Shown here piece after piece: positions 36,301 through 48,300 of a stretch of 64,000 bases of DNA. The DNA lies in contig CM057142.1 of the NCBI GenBank assembly GCA_029964075.1, positions 34,660,392-34,724,391 on the forward strand, given 5' to 3'. Position numbers and translations under genes: made by a program. Within the stretch, counting starts at the first letter, position 1, and each line of letters opens with the position of its first letter. The notes under the pieces were generated by a model. That model was not told the origin of the DNA, did no database searches, and saw only the letters and a program-made list of their open reading frames with translations. Source of the DNA: Patiria pectinifera. Lineage: Eukaryota; Echinodermata; Asteroidea; Valvatida; Asterinidae.

Positions 36301-39300
36301 CTATTCCACAAGACGTAAGTAGTTTCTACACCTGCCCATCGGTTTCAGAGTGACCTCGTCTAGTATCTCGTGAGCTTGTCCGGGAACCAGGTCAAAGTTG
36401 AATTTGTGGAGCAATCTGGCCAATAAAACTCGAGCCTCGGTCTGTAGGGGAAAAAAGACAAGTATTAACAGACAACAGTGATTATTTCTCCTTTCGTGCC
36501 TTTCTTATACAATAACATACAAAACAAACACTACTGATACAACACTCACAAAATATGATATTTGCAAACAAAGATAAGTCGGAAATGCATGTGTCAAATG
36601 ATTCGTCAGTCGCACCACGAACCGACATATCGCGATTTTTGGTGTTTTGAGAAAAACAGATTTAAAGGTGGTCATGATATTTTGCTAGGCTCATTCCTTA
36701 TACTTCCTGTATAAGAATTCAGTCGGTTTCGTTTCAGCCAGACTTAATCGTATGCAATTCGCTTGCTTCTGAGTTGCTTAGTTTAAGGATATTCAGTTCC
36801 CAAGATACAACGTTCTTTATTTTATTTTATACAACGCGCGTAACAATGAATTCACACTTTTCATGATGGTGCTCATGAGTTATGTCACAGCGCTAGGGGA
36901 ATTAGCGCGAAGCGGTGTATTGGTATACGCCACTTCGTGGTGCAACATTTTTGATTTTCTTTTACAGATACGCCGCACAGTCTAATTACCGTTCTTACTT
37001 AATTAGAACTCAAATCGGCAAAAAATCGAGATACACCGGTTCGTGGTGCGACCGACGGATTATTCTCATTCAAATAAAAAGCTAATACATAAAATATTCA
37101 GGATGATCTGGACCGTTTTTGCTTAGCGCATATTCGATGACAAAAAAACAAAAACAAATTGCAAAGGGGGTTATATAGCAAATATTTTTTGTCTGAATGA
37201 CGTTGGAGGTCTCCGTTAAGACTCGTCCCAATACTCACCAATGCAAACTGCTTGCCAATGCAGTTGTGGCGTCCCAGTGAAAAGGGAAAATATGCATATT
37301 GTGATCTACGAAACAAAATAATAATAATTATTATGAAATACCTAAGACAGTTTACCCATTCCTATTGGTTGAGAGCCCGTCACGTGGCCGGTCTTAAACA
37401 ATTGATAAAACATCGGCTGGTGCAACGCGCGCATGCCACCCTCCTTTATAATGAGTTGTTTATGACTACTTGCTAGAGGCACATACCATAACATAGCTAG
37501 AGGAGTGTTAGACAAAAAACATGAAACACACTTGTTGAAGAAAATCATTGAAAACTTTTAATTTTTGATTTGTTTTGACTGTTTGACTGAAAGGATATTG
37601 ATGAATGGGAATTTTGGCTCGGTAATTATCAGCGTCCAGACTCTAAATCAACCTTAAACATAGTGTTTAAAACCGGTCACGCACACCTTGGAGACCGACT
37701 TGTGGTGTGCAAAATTCAAAGACGTCATTGCTAAGATCCCATCTGAGCAATACGGCAAAGTGCATGCCTTAGAATGATTAAATTTCAAACAAAGGTGGGT
37801 TGTAACGTTCTGAGGTGGACATTTGACGGGTTTCCCCATCTTTTCCTCCTCGGCCCCTGACAGGCAAGTCTGTAAATAAAAAAGGTAGAACTACTGAAGA
37901 AATTTGTTTGGCACATAAACAAATAATAAACTTGATAGTGTTCAGTTCGGCACCTGCCCCTGACATTATTTTGGCCCCTTACACGATGAAATATTAACAA
38001 ATGTAATTAATGACGCATACAAGGTACTTACTTGTCATCACTGGCCTTGAAGCGATCGGGATCAAACTGCAATGGGTCGTGAAAATACTCCTCCATTCTC
38101 GCCATAACGTAGGTGTTGACCTGTAAACAGTGTTGATAAAAAAAATAACCTTCAATAAAGTATGAAGGTATGTCAAAATACAGCTAAACTGATCGAGGTC
38201 TTCTGTTTAGAAGCATAGACCTCTTCTGTGAACTTGTTTAAAGGTTTCTCTACAGGAACTGAACTAAACAAAGAAAAGAAAAAGTGGATGAAAAATACAA
38301 AACAACTTTGAGATAACAACTTTAATAAGAAAATAAAAAAATGACATCTTGTGTACTGATGCACAATTAGGTAGCCTAGACAGATGTTGTCAAAGCACGC
38401 AAGCACTTGTGAACTTGAATGTGGAGGAAAACGTTTAATTATAATGATGTTGTTTTCGAGCATACATAAATGCAAATCAGAAATCCTAAATACTGGTTAG
38501 GCCAAAACTCTGGTCAGACCGAAGTTCCGGAATTGATGCGGAGACGCGGTTTTTTTGGTTTTTTTTGGTGGCTTTTTTTTTCAAGCTTGTATTGTACAGA
38601 CAAGGTGGGTGCTATTTTGCTTTTTTGTGTCATCATACATTGGTGTCCTCCATAATATGCCCTTTATCATTTGCCTTGGTGCAATTTCCCCATTCCTTAG
38701 TGCTCCTTGATACAAACATTGAGGAGGCGCGGCAATAGAGGGCGCTGTTGTAGCTTCCGTGTTAATTTGAAGGAAAAAAGGTTGACGCGCATGATTAAAA
38801 TCGACGCGCTCGCTGACCGGAGACCGAGTATTTTTTTTTTTGGCCTTAGTGAAGATTTTCCTGGAAATCTACAAAACATCAGTTCATATCTTCAAAGACT
38901 GTTTTATGCACTTACCACAACTATGCTTCCCTTTGGTATCTTGTAACCTTTGACCGTGACGTCACATGCGAGCTCCCTAGAAGTCCCAACTGCTGGTGGC
39001 CACAGCCGAAGGACCTCTTTGAACACCTTCGTCAAATTGGAAGCGATCTTTAGTAAATGTGAGTCTGTATTTTAATGTATTCTTTATGTGACACTTATTG
39101 CAAAGTGTTATACATTGACGCAGCCTGAATCTGAGATGAAAGAAAAACTCGTCTGTACATTGACTTGAAAATGATTTAAAAAAAAAGGACCAGGAACTCG
39201 TATCTAACCTGCATCATATACGTGAGTTGACTGATGTCAGAATACTCCAGATATTCCTTGTCCCCCAAAACGGCCTCCACTTCCGTCTTCAGTCTACAAT

Positions 39301-42300
39301 ACAAACAGGTTATCCGTTAGGCTTGCAGGTCGACCTGCGATAATACATGTACTTGTTTGTAACACAACAACAAAATGCCGAGGTATTGAACAAGTAACAT
39401 TTAGTCCAGCGGATATGTGAAAAAATTGTGCACTTTTGCATAAAAGCGTGAAACTTGGCACAGATGTTTATATTCATGCGAGAAAATGTTTTAGATGTGG
39501 AGCCATCGCAAATTTACCCTTTTAGGGGCGTGGCATCCATTTAAAAAAAGGGGGGCGGGACTTGTCGTGCCCGCAGTGAAAATGGTTTTTCCCACTTGTT
39601 ACAAAAGCAGGAAACTTCACAAAGACATAATTATATAGATTATTAAAGTTTTCCAGATTCGGAGCCACCAAAAAAGTACCTTTTTGGGGGCGTGGCAGCC
39701 ATTAAAAGAAAAGGGGGGGGGGGGTTAATTATTATGCCCACTTTGGAAAACATTGTGCCCACATTTCATGAACGAATAAAACGTCCCACAGACGTTAATA
39801 TTCTTGAGAAAAAGGATTCCAGATGTGGAGCCATCTCGAACACACCCTTTTAGGGGCGTGGCAACCATATAAAAAAATAAAGGGGGGCGGGGTTTTCATT
39901 TTGCCCACCCTGGAAATATTGTTCCCACACTCATAGAGAAATGTAACTTTCCAGAAACATTCACATTCATGGAAAAAAAAAATTCCAGATGTGGAGCCAT
40001 CGCGAACACACCCTTTTAGGGGCGTGGCAGCCATATTGAAAAAAAAGGGGCGGGGTTCTCATTATGCCCAACATGGGAAAAATGTGCCCACATCTCATAA
40101 ACGAATGAAGCTATTCCCACAGACATTAATACTCACGAGAAAATGTCACATGTGGAGCCATCGTAAACACACCCTTTTAGGGGCGTGGCAGCCATAATAA
40201 AATGGGGGGGGGGTAGTCATGATGCCCCTATAAAAGAAAGTTGTGCCTACCTTTCATAAATGGATTAAATTCCACTAGGACAATATATTCATAAAAATCT
40301 TTTTTTTTTATAAATGTGAAGCCATCACAAACCTACCCTTTTAGAGGCACGGCGTCCATTTTTTAAAATGGGGGGGGGGGGTACTCAATATGCACAACAT
40401 GGAAAATTTTGACCGCTTTTTATATAATAAAATCCACCCCATATAGCTGTTTAATGTGTTGGAGTACATGCAGGGCCGCCTTTATAGTTGGAAGTTACTG
40501 TTGGCAAACCCTTTGTTTTCTTTCACTATGTATTCTTGCCTCATCTATATTAACCCAGTTACTGGTAACCTTTCAACTGCAACAATATCTGAATTGGGGT
40601 ATAAACTGGGGTGCCTCAGTTAGTCCTGGAAAGACTAGTGTTACTTCTCCAAATACATTGTTTCCCCTGCCTTTTTTTCTGACAGACCAAAAAGGATTGT
40701 GTGGTGGGGGTACACAGATTCATTGAATGTGAAGTCATAGTGGACGTGTCCACCACTTTGTGAGGCGAGTACATCGTATTGTTACCCAATCTGCTGCCAA
40801 TGCGGCGCAACGGGTAGGGGGTAGGGGGATTTTACACCCTAAAAAGGATTTCCATGGCCCTTAAATGTTAAATGTTAGAGTTTAGGGCTGCCATTGTGTG
40901 CTGTGTATTTGTAATTATGAAATCACTCTGGAATTTAGATGTGCATGATAATATAGGTGCAAGTACACACATTGAACCCTATAACACGGGTTAGCCTACC
41001 GGTACTTACCCATGCTCTTTGGTGTAAGTCATTGTATTACCAAATAATATAGGTTATGGGCCAATCAACATTATAAGAAAGCAACAACAAATTATAAAAA
41101 TTGCAATTGTGGGCACAGTGAGTAGGCCCCTCACACCTCTAATATGATGAGTTTGCTGTGGCTCTACATATGAATTTATTATCTTGCACCAAGTTTGTGT
41201 GAAGTTTAGTCATTTATGAAAGTTCGATGGTGGGCAAATGATTAGTAGCACCCCCCCACCCATTTTTTTAAAAATAGATGCCATGCATCTAAAAGGATAA
41301 GTTTGTGATGGCTTCAAATTACAAAAAAAGAAAAGATTTTCATGAATATATTGTCCGTGTGGAGTTTAATCCATTAATGGGAGGTAGGCATGACTTTCTT
41401 TTATAGGGGCATCATGACTAACCCCTTCCCCCCCCCCCCCATTTTACTATGGCTGCCATGCCCCTAAAACGGTGTGTTTACGATGGCTTCACGTGTGACT
41501 TGTTTTTTTCTCGTGAATATTAATGTCTGTGGGAATTAGCTTCATTCGTTTATGAGATGTGGGCAATTTTTTCCATGTTGGGCATAATGAGAACCCCGCC
41601 CCTTTTTTTCCAATGTGGCTGCCACGCCCCTAAAAGGGTGTGTTCGCGATGGCTCCACATCTGGAATTTTTTTTCTCACGAATGTCAATGTTTCTGGAAA
41701 GTTCCATTTCTCTATGAGTGTGGGAACAATATTTCCAGGGTGGGCATAATGAAAACCCCGCCCCCCTTTATTTTCTTATATGGTTGCCACGCCCCTAAAA
41801 GGGTGTGTTCGAGATGGCTCCACATCTGGAATCCTTTTTCTCAAGAATATTAACGTCTGTGGGACGTTTTATTCGTTCATGAAATATGGGCACAATGTTT
41901 TCCAAAGTGGGCATAATAATTACCCCCCCCCCTTTTCTTTTAATGGCTGCCACGCCCCCAAAAAGGTACTTTTTTGGTGGCTCCGAATCTGGAAAACTTT
42001 AATAATCTTTATAATTATGTCTTTGTGAAGTTTCCTGCTTTTGTAACAAGTGGGAAAAACCATTTTCACTGCGGGCACGACAAGTCCCGCCCCCCTTTTT
42101 TTAAATGGATGCCACGCCCCTAAAAGGGTAAATTTGCGATGGCTCCACATCTAAAACATTTTCTCGCATGAATATAAACATCTGTGCCAAGTTTCACGCT
42201 TTTATGCAAAAGTGCACAATTCATCGATATTTTGTCACATATCCGCTGGACTAATTCAGCAAACCTCGGTCATTTTCGGAAGCTGGAAGAATCGGTCACA

Positions 42301-45300
42301 TCCTATTACCATATCTCAAAAATATTCATCAGGCAACTGCGGCATTTCATTGGTCCATTCCAGCAACTCAACTGTGTGAAAGTTTTTATTATATAACCGA
42401 CATACAGATCCTTGTCATTTGATTGGTGGAACTCACATTACGTGACATTCGTTATTGCTCCCATTCACGCCGCGGCTCAAAAAGTACTATACTATTGAAC
42501 AGTTAGGATCATGACGCGGTATTTGTGTGCAAATTCACGTTGGTGTGCGCGTTCAACGTTGCGCGTAGCGCGTATTGTTCCAAAGAGCCAGCGCTACAGC
42601 GTTGGGTTAAAACATGTTCGTGTAGGGTTGGTTTGGAAGAGAGAAAGTAATTTTCCTCCAGTTTTGTATTGAAATAAAAGTTCAAATATATCAAATGACA
42701 AGGATCTATATGTCAGTTTTATAAAACAAATATTGGGTGGCTTTAAATTGTGAAATGGGAGGAATATTATCGCTCGGTAAAATCTGGACTTTTCCACTTC
42801 ACTCGGCTTCGCCTCGTGAAATAAAGAAGTTCAGATTTTACCTTGGGATAATATTCCTCCCATTCCACGCTGAGCCACTAAATGTTTGTATACTATTTCC
42901 CCGCTTCTTCGTACGCGCGCCTGACGCACAAAAACCAGGGAGGTACTATCACACACCTGGGTCGCAACCTTAGATTTGTTCCAGAACTGTGTGATCTCTC
43001 TCTCAACGACACATGCGCTTTACGAGCGTACCGTGGAGATCACCAGTGGGGACAGTTGTCATGTGCCAGTCTATACATCAAAATGGCGACCGTTGGTGCT
43101 CGCTTTGTGATTTTAACCGAGGAGGAACTGGTTGAAATTTTACACAATAATAATAAATCCAGTGTTTTGTGTGAATGTTAAAGTTATTAAATGACACAGA
43201 ATTAACTTTCTATTCTGTTTGTCTCCTTAAATTGAAAATAATGTTTCACTTTATCCAAATACTGCACGATCAAAAACAATGTGGACGAATGAAATAGCGC
43301 AGCTGCCTGATGAATATTTATGAGGTATAGTAAAACAAATACAGCATGTTTTTGCGGGGAAATACTGAAAAGAAATGATCCCTCGGTGTTGGTTTCGCCT
43401 CGGGAGATCATCCAACACCTCGGGGTCATTAGTTTTCACTATTTCCCCACAAACCATGTTGTATTTGTATACTATCATCTAGCTACACCATTTTCTGAGA
43501 GCTAGATCCGCCCATGATCTAGTGACGGTTTTAGCGTTATCGTATGAGAGTGTAGCCCAGTTTCATTGCTCTGCGATGCCAACCATATAATTTACTCCTA
43601 TCTTTCGATCATGCATTATTGCCATCTTTAGCGTAAGATAAATCTACCTGTGCATAATCTCAGGGTGATGACCAAGTTCCAGCAATGTGAAGCTAAGGAG
43701 ATTGGCACTTGTCTCTTGACCTGATTTTTTAAATATAAAAACCAATGGTACATTAATTTAATAGGTATTGCATTACACCGAGACCCACGACAATGGCTGC
43801 CAATGTGAAATGTGAAAACTGAAAGGGCGCTTGAGAGAAGTGTGATCAAAAACGAAATGACAATATGTATAGGTCTCAGAATAAACTTTTAAATCGGAAC
43901 ATTACTATAAAAATTCAACAATCAGTTGTTTGATAAATACTAACAGAAGCCAAAGGGAGTGCACTTAATGCTTACCTGCGATGAAGAACGTTAGAAACTC
44001 ATCCACCAAACCTTCCATATCGAATTGCCCGTCCCCCTTCAACTGGTCAATTTCCTTCAGGATGTGCGTCAGTATGTCATTGGGCACCTCCTCCTGTTTC
44101 TCCATGGCTCGTAGTCTCTCCTCGATGCATCGACGTCCTGTCTCCCGAAGGAACCTGATGCTTTCCCGGACTTCGTTCTTAAATTTCCTAGCAGCTGGAA
44201 ATGGATTGATCTGCAACCGATTGGCAAAGTTGTGGGTTTGCTCTTATCATAATACAAAATTAATCCGAATCGAATCCGATCAGACCTTAAATAATCCCTT
44301 ACAAATATGGGCAAAACTCGACCCGATCCGACCCAAACCGACCCAAACCGAACAAATCCCGCATATCTCCGACTTTGATCAAACATGTTATACGAAGCCA
44401 ATGTGGGCCCTGATCAGCTTTGGCCATCCAACCACCATTTTTACTTCAGTTGATATTCCGTATCGAAAAAAAAATACCCCGAGAAAAACGTTTAATGAAT
44501 TTTAAGACACCATTCGCAACGGTGTTAAATTTACATCCCATTTTTTTGCAGTGCGTAGTGAGACTGGATTTGTAAACAGACTCTAAACTACTGCAACATT
44601 TCGATCTCCTTCAATTATTTGCCCGGGGAACTAGTGCTATCGTGAGTGGAGAAAAATAAACAGTCACAAAATAAAATACCTGCATTAATAACTAATTAAA
44701 ATTTGTACATCTGCCAACCGCTTACGTCACGATTAGTACAAATGTATTATCGCCTTTAATGAAAGGTGATTGAAGTGTCAATCCAGGGATTCACACTATT
44801 GCGAGTTTGAGTTCGAATAGCAATGCCAGTTAGAGTAATTTGAGGTCGGGATGGTTTCGGTTTCGGGTCAGGTTTGCACATCTTCAGCCTACCTGTGTCA
44901 TAGGGGAAGACATACTGACGGCCAATCCCCTAAAGCACATCGAAATCGCTCGGTTGAAAGCCGACTTATCATCGAGTGTGGCCTTGAGATCCATCCCGAA
45001 AGCAACCTGGTGTTAAAGACAACATGTCGATGAGTTTACAGTACTTGAAACGACGAAAACTCGTATTTTCCATATCCACCCTCGCTGACCAATGTAGTCT
45101 TACTCCTGTACGTCATCAGTCTACCCTGGCAAACCGAGTCCACATAATGATTTTGACAACCGTCGTCAGCCAATCAGATTTCCCGCGTAGACATTTGTGA
45201 CGATTTCCTACGCACGGAATATTCATGAATCCTACTTGTTCATCGATAGGAGATAGCGCGTTACATGTAGCCTTGGGTTCATGTTTTTTTAGGCCACAAG

Positions 45301-48300
45301 AAAATGGCGACCGTTGTGTACGTATACGACAACAAAATGTCGAGGATTGTTTTTTCGGAGCAGACAGTCTACATGATCACCAGAGAATTTTCATTCCGAT
45401 GTTTTTGTCGGAGTGAGGACTGAACCGATGAGTTCACGTTTGTGGTCAGCTTTTGTAACAAGGAATCGACACACATGTTCGCCAGTGTTCTATCTTAAGA
45501 CGAACAAGAGTGAGACTACCCTGGTTAGCGAGGATGCATCAAGATCGGATCCAGAACACAATTTTTTTAGGGGGCCCCCAAAAAAGTGTGTCCCAAAAAA
45601 TTACGGCGTTGGGTTCGGGGCCCGCTTAAAGGGCCCCGAAAAAAATTCTAGATGCTCTGTAGTGCGATCTAAGGCAATTTCTGACAACTTTAACCAATGT
45701 TTTTTTAGGGAAAGATGATGGTGTACTCATTGCCATGCCTTTATTGCAAAGTGGGGGAAAGGGGGGGGCATGGCCCCCTTTGTCCCCCCCATCCGCCTTT
45801 GGGATGCATGTAAACAAAAGACGCTGTGAGTTTCACCTTAGCAATGACATCCAGGGTGGCTCGGTTAAATTCATCCAACATGGCGACCTCCGTCTTACCA
45901 TCAGCCTTGTGTCTCAGTTCGTTAATCAAGACATCAGCTCCTGCATTGAAATGTTGCATCAATCCCTGGAGGTACCTGGATAAACACGTTAAACCTTGGC
46001 GCAATTAGTCACGCAAATCAGACGTAAAAAGGCGGTTTATCTTGTGCTGATAAAACAGAATGAAAGTATTTATGGAAATTGTCGAATAAACTATTTCATT
46101 GATGTTCGAGTAAGGAAGGAGTGGGATGTTTTTAAATAGTTAAAATTTTATTCCGCGATGTTTTAGTTGAATCTTTCATAAATAATGTGATGCTTCAAAA
46201 TTCGCTAAGTCGATTTGAAAATACACTTTGAAACGGTTTGCACCAGTAACACCATTCCAGCCATCACCATAGCCACGTCGCAAATAACAAAATACGTTAC
46301 ATCAGATTTACTTTCTGTTGAATGCAGGGTTGAGGAGTGCTCTTTTGGCATCGTGGGTGACGGGGTTGGCATCTACTGCAATCCCTGAGCCAAAGAATCT
46401 CAGCCCAAATACCCAGCCGAAAATCCTATACACAGAGGACGGCTTCAGATGTGTGGACGTGCACAGAATTTCCTACAAAAAATATTGAAACGCGAGATTG
46501 TAAGAAAAGTTTACTTTATTAACAAATACTTTGACCCTATTGTGATTATTTTAGTATACCTCACATTTTGTCAACATACATTTTGCACTTTGTGTACCCA
46601 CTGGTCTTGTCCATTTGTATACTCAAATTTCTTGTACATGAGCTTTGCACATTCACTCACCTTTTCTAAATAACATACAATGTTCTCCAAATAGAAAAGA
46701 AATTCTATTCTGGGGTCATATGCATCAATGTAGTTTAACCTAAAGCAAACAATAACGAACGTTCCATGTGATCCTGGTGTCATGTTATGGGAACAGTGCA
46801 TGTCACGGTTGCGAGGCATTTGTGGGTTTTTTTCTCGCAACTTTTCTAGTGTAATATTGATTAAGTACCCCTCTACGTCAATCGATCACACAAAAAGTAA
46901 AACGCTTATTATTTTAAGAAAGTTCACCTTTACGAAATCGGCATCAAGAACCACCACCACCGCGCTGAAGTAAAAGAAGACGTGAAACACTGGACCACAC
47001 TCTCGCATGCTAAATCAAACCAGCAAATAAGTGAATAGATAAATAAAAATTCAAAGTTGATTTAAAAAAATTGAGATTCAAGTGCCTGCTTTACATTTTC
47101 TTTACTCAACGAAAATTGGTTTACTTATTTATCCATTTATTTATGTTTTTGTTTGAAACTGAGGTGGATAACTTCGGTATCTTTACTTTTTACACAAAGG
47201 CACTGAGTAGAAAGTATAAGGTTATTTTGGTATAAATTTCAAGTGATCCTTTATGCTTTTAAAACACCCGCCCATTAATAAACAAGGCAACCGACCGATA
47301 ACTGCTTTTAGTTTGACATGTAATATTCTGCTGGAATAAAGATACCACCATGTTTGGGAGTACATCCTTGAAAATGATCTTCCATTAATTCTACGCCCAA
47401 CTTAGTCAGCAATAGTGCGTCTGATTTGGTCAGCTGCTCTAAAAGCTACGAAGCTTAAACACCTTTTGGTAACAAGTTGAATTTTCCATGATGATGCATG
47501 GAAAGCCTGTTTACATATCATCCTTGGAATGTTAAAGAGTGCATATTAAATGTACTTACATGTCAACAAATGCTTCTGAGCTTGCCATATTCCTCTTTTT
47601 ATAGGAAAACACCCAGTCCACATGACCATTAAAGAATCTGTTTTAAAAAGAAAACAAAACTAACCAGTTAAAACAGAAACAGTTTAGGACACCTCCCTTT
47701 TTGTACTTGTTCCGTACAACAATGACTTTTGCAAATACTGTCAACTTTTCCAATGACTTTTGCAGCCCCAAGCAGTTTTTTTTTTGAATTAACTCTCGAT
47801 TTTTGTAATTTTGTATAATGCGACTTTCTTGCCTGTTGTAGCACTAATAGAGATAACTGAGTCACAGCTTCAGGCGCTGTCACCATGATTTTCTTCATAG
47901 ATAAATTACCCTGACCTCTTTCTTCAAAAATTTAGCGAACTAAGAGTCCTTTCGTTCTCTTGTAGTATGGAACGGGATCCTAAACTATTACCCTTAACCA
48001 GAATCACCCGTTCATCTGCAGTGCTAGACGGGTTGACTGCATGACACTATAAGTTTGACCACTGCGGTATACAGTGCATGAACTACTTGCAACAAACATG
48101 AACTCAGTGGTTTGGAATCCTCATTACTAACACATTGTCGTAACAGTGCCGGCAGAACACAATTTTTTTGGAGGGGCGGGGGGGGGGAGCAGTTTCGTTC
48201 CCGAATAAGCCAATTTAAAATATGAAAGCTAGAAGGTTTCAAACGTTTTGCTTCGGTTGAGTTTGTAGATGGTGTACGCAGTGTAAATATTCAATAATAA

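Noticed and set aside
44069-44401. 110-codon frame overlapping gene C exon 7
   Set aside because: Shadow frame of the real exon (43976-44210).
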